13,605 bases of DNA, taken from assembly GCA_041654215.1 (NCBI GenBank), contig JBAZDY010000039.1, positions 1-13,605 on the forward strand, read 5' to 3'. The stretch is from Undivivens sp041654215 (GTDB lineage: Bacteria > Omnitrophota > Gorgyraeia > Gygaellales > Profunditerraquicolaceae). Each line of letters starts with the position of its first letter. Positions within the stretch are counted from its first letter, which is position 1. The position numbers and the translations under genes were made by a program. This document shows, one piece after another, positions 1 through 6,306 of this stretch. The notes under the pieces are model-generated. The model worked only from the letters and a program-made list of their open reading frames with translations. It was not told where the DNA came from and made no database searches.

Positions 1-249
1 TCCTGCGTACTCGGTCACGCGCGCGGCGTTATATGCCTGGCCTGTTCGACCGCCGGCATAAGCGTGGCGGAATACGCCGCGACCAGAATAAAGAAAGCCA
101 TCGTCGGTAAAGGGCTTGCTTCCAAACAGCAAGTGCAGAGAATGGTGGTCGATCTGCTCGGGCTGAAGGAAACCCCCGCCTACATGGACATCACCGACGC
201 TTTGGCCCTGGCCATAGGCCATTATTTCATCGGTAAGTCTAAAATATGA
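1..249 (+). CDS. ruvC: RuvC Holliday junction endonuclease, 3' end only
   Basis: Partial gene: the frame is open at the left window edge, and only the last 82 codons are present, ending in TGA at 247-249. RuvC is the dimeric nuclease that symmetrically nicks Holliday junctions after RuvAB branch migration. Visible family signatures are LGHARG near the start, VAEYA, KKAIVGKGLASKQQVQRMV, LLGL and the C-terminal DITDALALAIGH. The two Asp of that last block match the last two acidic catalytic residues of the family; the first two catalytic residues lie outside the window. The C-terminus ends soon after the DALA helix, as in ordinary RuvC. The stop overlaps the ruvA start (ATGA), which indicates translational coupling. 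An internal GTG at 64 is not a start, because conserved RuvC sequence continues upstream of it. Confidence 0.93.
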   Translation, partial: SCVLGHARGVICLACSTAGISVAEYAATRIKKAIVGKGLASKQQVQRMVVDLLGLKETPAYMDITDALALAIGHYFIGKSKI

Positions 250-887
250 TAGTAGGTATCTGCGGAAAGATCGTCCAGAAGAACGTCAATTCCCTTGTCA
301 TAGAATCGCATGGCCTGTTATACGAGGTTTTTGTCCCTGCATCAGTTATGTCCAGGCTGCGGAGCAGCGCGCCGGACGGCTCGGAGCTTAACCTGATCAC
401 TTATCATTTCCACCACGTGGAGCCGTCGCGCAGCACCCCGGTACTGTTCGGGTTTCTTAACGAAATAGAAAAGGAATTCTTCCAGGTTTTTATCACGGTC
501 TCGGGCATCGGTCCGCGCGCCGCTTTGCGGGCGCTTAACCAGCCGATCCCTTGCATAGCCAGGGCGATAGACGCCGGGGACGTTAATTTTCTAAAGACCC
601 TTCCCGGGATCGGCCAGCAGCGCGCCAGGGAGATCGTGGCCAAGCTGCAGAATAAAGTCGGCAAGTTCTGTCTGATGCAGGAGGATGGAGACAGGGCCGC
701 CGTTCCCTTGGCTTCAGCCGGCGCGGATATAGAAGAAGAGGCGACAGAGATACTCTGCAGGCTGGAATATAAAAAAGCAGAGGCCGCCGCGATGATAAAG
801 AAAGCTTTGGGGAGGCTGCCGAGCCCCGGCAGTACCGAAGAGTTGTTGAACGAAGTATATAAGCAGACCCAGTCGGTAAAACCGTGA
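246..887 (+). CDS. ruvA: RuvA Holliday junction DNA helicase subunit
   Basis: RuvA is the tetrameric junction-binding subunit that loads the RuvB motor for branch migration. The product is 213 residues, slightly longer than the usual 190-205. The N-terminal OB-fold (about 1-65) starts with MIVGICGKIV. The middle domain has the two helix-hairpin-helix motifs VSGIGPRAAL (about 84-93) and LPGIGQQRAREIVAKL (about 119-134), which grip the DNA backbone. A variable linker (about 140-160) precedes the C-terminal three-helix RuvB-binding domain (about 161-205). The start is fixed by the ATGA overlap with ruvC and by the conserved N-terminus; no strong Shine-Dalgarno sequence is visible, so translation is probably coupled. 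ruvB, often the next gene, is not downstream: scpB follows after 87 bp. Confidence 0.96.
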   Translation: MIVGICGKIVQKNVNSLVIESHGLLYEVFVPASVMSRLRSSAPDGSELNLITYHFHHVEPSRSTPVLFGFLNEIEKEFFQVFITVSGIGPRAALRALNQPIPCIARAIDAGDVNFLKTLPGIGQQRAREIVAKLQNKVGKFCLMQEDGDRAAVPLASAGADIEEEATEILCRLEYKKAEAAAMIKKALGRLPSPGSTEELLNEVYKQTQSVKP

Positions 888-974
888 TATATCACATACA
901 GCCGGCGGCCGGGTTTCCCAGTTATCGGATATCGCCGGTAAGGAATCACAGCCGCGGCCTGGAGAAGAACGATT
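888..974 (+). other. Intergenic gap ruvA-scpB
   Basis: This 87-bp gap is the longest in the + strand gene run before plsY. It contains an imperfect direct repeat (ACAGCCGGCGGCC near 897 and ACAGCCGCGGCC near 949) and a 6-bp inverted repeat, CCGGCG (902-907) with CGCCGG (933-938). A GGAG at 961-964 is a plausible ribosome site for scpB. I see no convincing promoter or U-tract terminator here, so whether transcription is continuous cannot be decided. Confidence 0.4.
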
Positions 975-1586
975 ATGCCGGATAATATTACAGCAGTAGT
1001 CGAAGCCTTGTTGTTTGCCGCTGAACAACCGCTAAGCTTGGAGCAGCTGTGTTCGCTTGTTCCAGGTTCCGATACGGCGATGTTGAGAGAAGCCGTAACG
1101 CGGCTTAAACAGGAATATGAAACCGGAGGCAGGGGGGTACGCGTGGACGAAGTCGCCGGCGGGTACAGGATGACCACGGCCCCGGAACTTTCCGGTTTCG
1201 TGCGCAGGCTCTACCGCCAGAGAAGGAGTGATAAACTTTCCCGTCCGGCAATGGAAACACTGGCCATAATAGCCTATAAACAGCCGGTCACCAGGCAGGA
1301 GGTACAGTCTCTGCGCAGCGTCAACATAGACGGGGTAATGAAGAACCTGCTGGAAAAGAACCTGATCAGGATAAGCGGGAAGAAAGACGCTCCGGGCCGT
1401 CCGTTCGTTTTCGGGACCACCAGGCAGTTCCTGGAATATTTCGGTTTGAATTCAATAGAAGAAATGCCCAAACTGGACAGCATCGAAGTCGGGGCAGCCG
1501 CTCTTGCCGTTATGCAGCAGTCGGCAGAGGAGAAGGATAAGAAGGAGGACGGCAATGAGTCTGAACAGCCTGCGGTCGCAGATTGA
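975..1586 (+). CDS. scpB: ScpB segregation and condensation protein B
   Basis: ScpB is the dimeric winged-helix subunit of the bacterial condensin SMC-ScpA-ScpB, which compacts and segregates the chromosome. The 203-residue product is typical in length. It has two tandem winged-helix domains: the first at about 5-80 (VEALLFAAEQPLSLEQL), the second at about 85-165. The family hallmark is a long conserved block including METLAIIAYKQPVTRQEV, VNIDGVMKNLLEKNLI, GRPFVFGTT and FLEYFGL. The tail after about 180 is acidic and low in complexity (EEKDKKEDGNESE), as is common in ScpB. GGAG at 961-964 lies 10 nt before the ATG. The 3' end overlaps pheA by 32 bp. Its usual partner scpA is not in the window and may lie elsewhere. 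Confidence 0.96.
   Translation: MPDNITAVVEALLFAAEQPLSLEQLCSLVPGSDTAMLREAVTRLKQEYETGGRGVRVDEVAGGYRMTTAPELSGFVRRLYRQRRSDKLSRPAMETLAIIAYKQPVTRQEVQSLRSVNIDGVMKNLLEKNLIRISGKKDAPGRPFVFGTTRQFLEYFGLNSIEEMPKLDSIEVGAAALAVMQQSAEEKDKKEDGNESEQPAVAD
1542..1548 (+). promoter_or_regulatory. Shine-Dalgarno AAGGAGG for pheA
   Basis: AAGGAGG lies 6 nt before the ATG at 1555, inside the end of scpB. It decides the pheA start: the same frame is open back to an ATG at 1504, but the residues added there (arginine-rich, from scpB coding sequence read in another frame) do not belong to the chorismate mutase family, whose domain begins at the 1555 Met. Confidence 0.85.
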
Positions 1587-2610
1587 CAGCCTTGACAGAA
1601 AATTGATAGAACTGCTTAACCGGCGGGCCGGCGTCAGCAGCCGGATCTCCCGTTTGAAACGCAGCAATGGGAAAAGCCTGTATTCGCCCGACCGGGAGAG
1701 CGAGGTCTTGCGCAGGATCGCGTCCGTCAACAAGGGGCCGTTGAGCAATAAAGCCTTGGAAGCGGTTTACAGCGAGATAATGTCCTACAGCCTTTCTCTT
1801 GGAGCCCCGCTTAAAGTGGCGTATCTCGGCCCGGAAGCCAGCTTCAGCAACCTTGCCGCCATAAAACGCTTCGGTTCACAGGTCGCGTACTTGAGCTGTC
1901 AGAGCATTACGGACGTTTTTCTTCAGGTGCAGCGCGATGCCGCCGACTACGGAGTGGTCCCCATAGAAAATTCCATAGAAGGGGCGGTTAGTCACACCAT
2001 GGATATGTTTATAGATTCGGATTTGAAGATTTGCAGTCAGCTTATGCTGGATATTTCCCATAATCTGCTCGCGCGTTGTCCTAAGGATAAGATCAGGAAA
2101 ATATATTCCATCCCGCAGGTCTTCGGTCAGTGCCGCATCTGGCTGCAGCAGAACCTGCCGTCTGTGGAGAGAATAGAGGTCTCCAGCACCACACGCGCCG
2201 CGGAGATCGCTTCAAAGGAAAAATACAGCGCTTCGATTTCGTCGCTGCTGGCGGCCAGGATATACGGTCTGAAGGCGGCCGCCGTTTCCATAGAGGACTC
2301 GCCGCATAATATCACCAGGTTTTTGGTGATAGGCAAGACCGAAACGGCGCCCACCGGCAAGGACAGGACATCCATCATGTTCTCGATAAAGGACAGGGTA
2401 GGCGCGTTATACGCCATGCTGCTGCCTTTCAGGAAATACGGCGTCAACCTGACAAGGATAGAATCCAGGCCTTCCAAGAAAAAGGCGTGGGATTATTACT
2501 TCTTCGTAGACCTCTGCGGTCATAAAGAGGATAAGAACGTGGCCGGTGCGCTGCGCGCATTGGAAAATAAATGCAAATTCATGAAGGTCCTGGGGTCTTA
2601 TCCGGTTTAA
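1555..2610 (+). CDS. pheA: Bifunctional chorismate mutase / prephenate dehydratase (P-protein)
   Basis: The product converts chorismate to prephenate and prephenate to phenylpyruvate, the committed steps to phenylalanine. It has 351 residues in the classic three-part order. An AroQ-type chorismate mutase spans about 1-85 (LRSQIDSLDRKLIELLNRRA, then PDRESEVLRRI). Prephenate dehydratase spans about 87-262, with YLGPEASFS, GVVPIENSIEGAV at 133-145, SSTTRAAEIAS and the catalytic-site NITRF at 252-256. A C-terminal ACT domain spans about 271-350 with DRVGALYAML and ESRP at 303-306, the motifs tied to phenylalanine feedback binding in the family. The start at 1555 is set by a strong Shine-Dalgarno sequence and domain alignment, giving a 32-bp overlap with scpB. 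Feedback inhibition by Phe is expected from the intact ACT motifs, not shown. Confidence 0.96.
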   Translation: MSLNSLRSQIDSLDRKLIELLNRRAGVSSRISRLKRSNGKSLYSPDRESEVLRRIASVNKGPLSNKALEAVYSEIMSYSLSLGAPLKVAYLGPEASFSNLAAIKRFGSQVAYLSCQSITDVFLQVQRDAADYGVVPIENSIEGAVSHTMDMFIDSDLKICSQLMLDISHNLLARCPKDKIRKIYSIPQVFGQCRIWLQQNLPSVERIEVSSTTRAAEIASKEKYSASISSLLAARIYGLKAAAVSIEDSPHNITRFLVIGKTETAPTGKDRTSIMFSIKDRVGALYAMLLPFRKYGVNLTRIESRPSKKKAWDYYFFVDLCGHKEDKNVAGALRALENKCKFMKVLGSYPV

Positions 2611-2614
2611 ACAG

Positions 2615-2630
2615 CGGCGGCTTGCCGCCG
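2615..2630 (+). other. RNA hairpin directly before the aminotransferase ribosome site
   Basis: CGGCGG-CTTG-CCGCCG forms a perfect 6-bp GC-only stem with a 4-nt loop. It sits just after the pheA stop (TAA 2608-2610) and is immediately followed by the AGGAG at 2631-2635 that serves the next gene. There is no U-tract, so it is not a terminator. It may block read-through ribosomes, protect mRNA ends or tune initiation; which of these is inference. Confidence 0.6.
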
Positions 2631-2640
2631 AGGAGATACA

Positions 2641-3735
2641 ATGGAAAAGCTTGTAAGGAAAAACATATCGACGGTCACGCCGTACGTGTCCGGCAAGCCC
2701 ATAGAAGAGACCAGGAGAGAATTGGGTCTTAGAGAAGTGGTCAAGCTCGCTTCCAATGAGAACGCTCTGGGCCCTTCGCCGAAAGCGGTGGAAGCGATAA
2801 AGAAAGCGCTCCCCGGGCTTAACCGTTACCCGGACAGCCAGGGGTTTTATTTAAAAAAGAAACTGGCAAAGGCATTGCGTCTCGGAGCGGACAACTTCGT
2901 TCTCGGCAACGGCTCCGACGAACTTATCGACATAGTGATAAGGACGTTCGTGGAGGACGACGAGAATGTGGTTACCGCCGATCTCACTTTCCTGGAATAC
3001 GAGATAGTTTCTTCCGTTAATGCCAGAAAGGTGGTAAGAGTCCCGCTGCGTTATTTCAAATACGACCTTGAAGCGCTGCGCAAGAAGATAGACAGGAAGA
3101 CCAAGATCGTTTTTATCGCCAATCCGAACAATCCCACCGGCACCTACGTGACGCGCTGCGAGCTGGAAGAATTTCTCGCAGGGCTTCCGGCGAATGTGAT
3201 CGTGGTGCTTGACGAAGCGTACGACAGTTTTATAGACACGGATGACTTTCCCTTCGGGATAAATTACATAAAAAAAGCCAATGTGCTGGTGTTTAAAACT
3301 TTCTCCAAGGCATACGGCCTTGCCGGGATCAGGCTTGGATACGCCGTAGGCAGGCCGGAATTGATTTCTTTTATGGAGAGAGTGCGCCAGCCGTTTAACG
3401 TGAACTCCCTGGCGCAGGCGGCGGCGTGCGCGGCGCTGGATGACCGTAAGTTCCTGGAAAAGACGCGGGCGGAAGTGCTGCGCGGCAAGGAGTATCTCTA
3501 TGCGGCATTGCGCGGCTTGGGCATTGCCTGCGTTCAATCAGCCGCCAACTTTCTTCTGGTAGATACCGGCAGGGACGGCGTGGGCGTTTTCAGGGAATTA
3601 CTTAAATTCGGGGTGATCGTCAGGGATATGAAACAATACGGCCTGAAGAATTTCGTCAGGGTAACGATAGGCACCAGAAAAGAAAACGAGAAGTTCATTA
3701 CCGCACTTAAAAAGGTTTTATCCCGGCCGGCGTAA
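2641..3735 (+). CDS. hisC: HisC-family PLP aminotransferase, probably aromatic/histidinol-phosphate
   Basis: Class I/II (fold type I) PLP aminotransferase of the histidinol-phosphate aminotransferase family, 364 residues, a normal length. Visible motifs are KLASNENALGPSPKA at 35-49, RYPD at 62-65, NGSDELID at 90-97, NPNNPTGT at 161-168, DEAY at 191-194, FSKAYGLAGIRLGY with the PLP-Schiff-base Lys223 and cofactor-phosphate Arg231, and FVRVTIGT with Arg340 for the substrate carboxylate. AGGAG lies 5 nt before the ATG. The family transaminates imidazole acetol-phosphate in histidine synthesis, but many members also use phenylpyruvate and 4-hydroxyphenylpyruvate. Placement between pheA and aroF/tyrA, with no his gene nearby, suggests it makes Phe and Tyr, perhaps serving both pathways. 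The family call is secure; the substrate is inference. Confidence 0.88.
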   Translation: MEKLVRKNISTVTPYVSGKPIEETRRELGLREVVKLASNENALGPSPKAVEAIKKALPGLNRYPDSQGFYLKKKLAKALRLGADNFVLGNGSDELIDIVIRTFVEDDENVVTADLTFLEYEIVSSVNARKVVRVPLRYFKYDLEALRKKIDRKTKIVFIANPNNPTGTYVTRCELEEFLAGLPANVIVVLDEAYDSFIDTDDFPFGINYIKKANVLVFKTFSKAYGLAGIRLGYAVGRPELISFMERVRQPFNVNSLAQAAACAALDDRKFLEKTRAEVLRGKEYLYAALRGLGIACVQSAANFLLVDTGRDGVGVFRELLKFGVIVRDMKQYGLKNFVRVTIGTRKENEKFITALKKVLSRPA

Positions 3736-3753
3736 GAAGACCGCGGGATAAAA
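3716..3753 (+). other. Long intercistronic hairpin between hisC and aroF
   Basis: TTTTATCCCG (3716-3725) and CGGGATAAAA (3744-3753) are perfect 10-bp complements. An inner CGG (3728-3730)/CCG (3741-3743) continues the stem past a 2-nt bulge, leaving a 10-nt loop. The hisC stop codon (TAA 3733-3735) lies in the loop, and the aroF Shine-Dalgarno sequence starts 12 nt after the stem. The U-rich side is 5' and the A-rich side 3', the reverse of an intrinsic terminator, so an mRNA stability, processing or translational role is more likely. Confidence 0.6.
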
Positions 3754-3775
3754 GAATAACCTACGGAGGCAGGAG

Positions 3776-4792
3776 ATGATCATAGTATTCAAACCGGACG
3801 CCACGGAAGAGCAGATCGGCCATTTACTGGAAAAGGTCGGAAAACTCGGGTTGACCCCTCATGTGTCCAAAGGGACGGAAAGGACGATCGTCGGAGTCAT
3901 CGGCCCGGAAGACGTCTTGAGGGTCACACCTCTGGAGGTCTTTCCCGGCGTCGAGAAGGTCATGCCGGTCCTGGCGCCTTATAAACTCGTGTCGCGGGAG
4001 ATTCGCCCGGGCGGCTCGGTGGTGGACGTCGGCAGAGGCGTGCAGATAGGCGGGAAAAAGATGGTGGTCATGGCCGGTCCCTGCGCCATCGAAAATTACG
4101 AGACCCTTTACGAAGTGGCGGTGGGAGTAAAGAACGCCGGGGCAAGCGTTTTGCGCGGCGGGGCCTTCAAGCCGAGGACGTCGCCTTACAGCTTCCAGGG
4201 GCTTGGCGAAGAGGGATTGAAGTATCTCAAAAAAGCCGGCGACGAGCTCGGCATGATAACCGTCAGCGAGGTGATGGATCCGCGCGACGTCGGTCTTGTG
4301 GCTGAATACGCGGACATCCTGCAGATAGGCGCCCGCAACATGCAGAATTTCAACTTGCTTAAAGAGGTGGGTTTGACCAGGAAACCTGTAATGCTCAAAC
4401 GCGGTATGGCTTCCACGGTAAAGGACCTGCTGATGTCGGCAGAATATATAGCAAGCGGCGGCAACATGAACGTGATACTCTGCGAGCGCGGGATAAGAAC
4501 GTTCGAGGATTCCACGCGCAGCACGCTCGATATAAGCGCCATCCCGGTCGCTAAACAGTTATCGCACCTGCCGGTTATGGTCGATCCCAGCCACGCCGCC
4601 GGGAAATGGGGATTGGTACCGGCGTTGTCCAGGGCGGCCATGGCAGCCGGAGCCGACGGATTGATCATCGAGGTGCACAGCCACCCGGAGGACGCGCTTT
4701 CAGACGGAGCGCAGTCTTTGCTTCCGTCCAATTTCTCCGCCTTGATGGAGGATTTAAAAAGAATGGCGCTTGTTTTAGGGAGAGAACTATAA
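3776..4792 (+). CDS. aroF: DAHP synthase, type I-beta, with N-terminal regulatory domain
   Basis: 3-deoxy-D-arabino-heptulosonate-7-phosphate synthase condenses phosphoenolpyruvate and erythrose-4-phosphate, the entry step of the shikimate pathway. The 338-residue product has the Thermotoga-type layout: a ferredoxin-like/ACT-like regulatory domain at about 1-70 (MIIVFKPDATEEQI), then the TIM-barrel catalytic domain. Catalytic motifs are MAGPCAIE at 99-106, RGGAFKPRTSPYSFQG at 127-142, QIGARNMQNF at 183-192, LKRGMA, CERGIRTFE and VDPSHAAG. Expected metal ligands Cys103, His273, Glu299 and Asp310 are all present. GGAGG at 3765-3769 lies 6 nt before the start. The N-terminal domain implies feedback inhibition, by Tyr in the best-known relatives; the effector here is unknown. 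The stop shares one base with the tyrA start (TAATG). Confidence 0.95.
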   Translation: MIIVFKPDATEEQIGHLLEKVGKLGLTPHVSKGTERTIVGVIGPEDVLRVTPLEVFPGVEKVMPVLAPYKLVSREIRPGGSVVDVGRGVQIGGKKMVVMAGPCAIENYETLYEVAVGVKNAGASVLRGGAFKPRTSPYSFQGLGEEGLKYLKKAGDELGMITVSEVMDPRDVGLVAEYADILQIGARNMQNFNLLKEVGLTRKPVMLKRGMASTVKDLLMSAEYIASGGNMNVILCERGIRTFEDSTRSTLDISAIPVAKQLSHLPVMVDPSHAAGKWGLVPALSRAAMAAGADGLIIEVHSHPEDALSDGAQSLLPSNFSALMEDLKRMALVLGREL

Positions 4793-5634
4793 TGCCGCAA
4801 TTCAGAAAGGCGGCGGTTATAGGAGTCGGACTGATCGGCGGCTCGCTGGCCGCGGCGCTGAAAAAGAATAAACTTGTACGCTCCGTGACCGGAATAAGCA
4901 GGCGGCGATCCACGGTCAATACCGCTTTAAAGAAAGGCCTGATAGACAGCGCGTCCACTTCGCTCGCCGCCGTAGCCGGGGCTGATCTGCTGGTTTTCGC
5001 GGTTCCGCCGGGAGCCGTAAAAGCGCTCGCGGCCAAGGCGGCCTCACTAACAGGCAGGAATTGCCTGGTGATAGATGTCTGCAGCACTAAAGTGGAGGTA
5101 AGCAGGATACTCTCCCGTTATTTCCCCGGATATGCAGGCTGTCATCCCCTGGCCGGTTCGGAGAAGAAGGGCCCGGAAAGCGCCGACCCCGGTATTTTCA
5201 GGGGCGCGCTCTGCGTGATAACCGGACGCGGACGTTCCGCTTCGGCGGCGGCCGCGTTGTGGCGCAGCATAGGTTCCCGCGTGGCGTACATGTCTGCCTC
5301 CGAACACGATAAGATCATGGCTTACGTAAGCCATCTTCCGCATACCGTGGCCTTTTCTCTCATCGATTCCGTCCCGGAGGCTTTTTACCGGTTTTCCGCC
5401 GGCGGACTTAAAGATACCACTCGCATCGCGGCTTCCGACAGCAGGCTCTGGGCGGATATAATAATGAGCAACAGGCGTAACGTCGCGCAGGCCGCGCGTG
5501 TGTTCGAAACCAGACTAAGGGAATTACGTTCGGCGGTCTCGCGGGGGGATGCCCCGGCGCTGGAACGGTTTCTTTCGCGGGCGTCTTCCCGGAGGCGCAT
5601 GCTTGAGGGCGTATGCTTGAGCGGGAGTGAATGA
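4792..5634 (+). CDS. tyrA: Prephenate dehydrogenase
   Basis: Oxidises and decarboxylates prephenate to 4-hydroxyphenylpyruvate using NAD(P)+, the tyrosine branch. The 280-residue product has a Rossmann domain beginning VIGVGLIGGSLAAAL (GxGxxG at 11-16), DVCSTK at 95-100, GCHPLAGSEKKG at 116-127 with the likely catalytic His118, then a helical dimerisation domain with HDKIMAYVSHLPH at 172-184 and GLKDTTRIAASDSRLW at 205-220. It is a stand-alone dehydrogenase with no fused chorismate mutase or C-terminal ACT domain. The frame is open upstream to 4606, but the family N-terminus and AGGGAGAG at 4777-4784 fix the start at 4792, one base inside the aroF stop. In this cluster it uses the prephenate produced by the PheA mutase domain. 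NAD versus NADP preference cannot be judged. Confidence 0.95.
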   Translation: MPQFRKAAVIGVGLIGGSLAAALKKNKLVRSVTGISRRRSTVNTALKKGLIDSASTSLAAVAGADLLVFAVPPGAVKALAAKAASLTGRNCLVIDVCSTKVEVSRILSRYFPGYAGCHPLAGSEKKGPESADPGIFRGALCVITGRGRSASAAAALWRSIGSRVAYMSASEHDKIMAYVSHLPHTVAFSLIDSVPEAFYRFSAGGLKDTTRIAASDSRLWADIIMSNRRNVAQAARVFETRLRELRSAVSRGDAPALERFLSRASSRRRMLEGVCLSGSE

Positions 5635-6306
5635 ATGATAATAGCGGTGGACGGTCCGGCGGGAGCCGGCAAGAGTACGGTGGCCAAAAGGCTGGCAAAG
5701 AAACTGGGTTTTACTTACCTTGACACGGGGGCGATGTACCGCGCTCTTACATTGAAAGCTTTGGAGCAGGGCGTTGATTTTTCCGATACCGCTTCTCTGG
5801 CGGAGATGGCCTCCGGAACCGCGATAGACTTCCGATACGGCGCGGATTCTTCACCGGCAGTGCTCCTGGACGGCAGGGACGTTTCCGCGGAAATCAGACA
5901 GCCGCGCATTACCAGGGTGGTTTCCGACTTGGCAAAAGTGAAAGAGGTCAGGCAGATACTGGTTGAGATACAAAGAGAACTCGGCCGCCGCAAGGACAGC
6001 ATCCTGGACGGCAGGGATATCGGCACGCATGTTTTTCCCGGCGCCGACGTGAAGTTCTATATCGACGCGGATTTCGATGAAAGGGTCAAGAGGCGTTATC
6101 TGGAGTTGAAAGATTCCAATCCCGGGCTGAGAATGGAAGATATCTCCCGCGACCTGCGGAACAGGGACAGTATAGATTCCACGCGCGAATTCGCGCCGCT
6201 GCGCCGGGCAGAGGACGCCGTGTACATAGATACCACGGGCGTATTGATCGAGGACGTCGTGGAGATGATGTCCGCTGCGGTTAAAGACAGGGAACGGCAT
6301 GGATAA
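5635..6306 (+). CDS. cmk: Cytidylate kinase
   Basis: Phosphorylates CMP and dCMP to the diphosphates with ATP, feeding RNA, DNA and CDP-lipid precursors. The 223-residue product matches the bacterial Cmk length. Motifs are the P-loop DGPAGAGKST at 6-15, the substrate-site LDTGAMYRALTL, a CMP-binding insert (about 55-105), DGRDIGTHVFP near 124-134 and the lid RNRDSIDSTR followed by APLRRAEDAVYIDTTG. The ATG directly follows the tyrA stop (TGA-ATG), with GGGAG at 5623-5627. The last 8 bases overlap lepA. aroA frequently precedes cmk in other bacteria, but tyrA takes that place here. Confidence 0.97.
   Translation: MIIAVDGPAGAGKSTVAKRLAKKLGFTYLDTGAMYRALTLKALEQGVDFSDTASLAEMASGTAIDFRYGADSSPAVLLDGRDVSAEIRQPRITRVVSDLAKVKEVRQILVEIQRELGRRKDSILDGRDIGTHVFPGADVKFYIDADFDERVKRRYLELKDSNPGLRMEDISRDLRNRDSIDSTREFAPLRRAEDAVYIDTTGVLIEDVVEMMSAAVKDRERHG

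Noticed and set aside
404..1177. Long open frame on the - strand opposite ruvA and scpB (257 codons)
   Set aside because: It is antisense to two clearly conserved genes, has no recognisable motif and is the expected shadow of their codon bias.
1504..1554. Upstream extension of pheA to ATG 1504
   Set aside because: The added 17 residues are scpB coding sequence read in another frame; the chorismate mutase domain and AAGGAGG support the 1555 start.
2851..3537. Long open frame on the - strand opposite the aminotransferase gene
   Set aside because: It is antisense to a strongly conserved PLP enzyme; its translation is rich in His/Arg and unlike any family I know.
4606..4791. Upstream extension of tyrA
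   Set aside because: It is aroF coding sequence in another frame; the Rossmann domain starts only after the ATG at 4792, which has its own AGGGAGAG.
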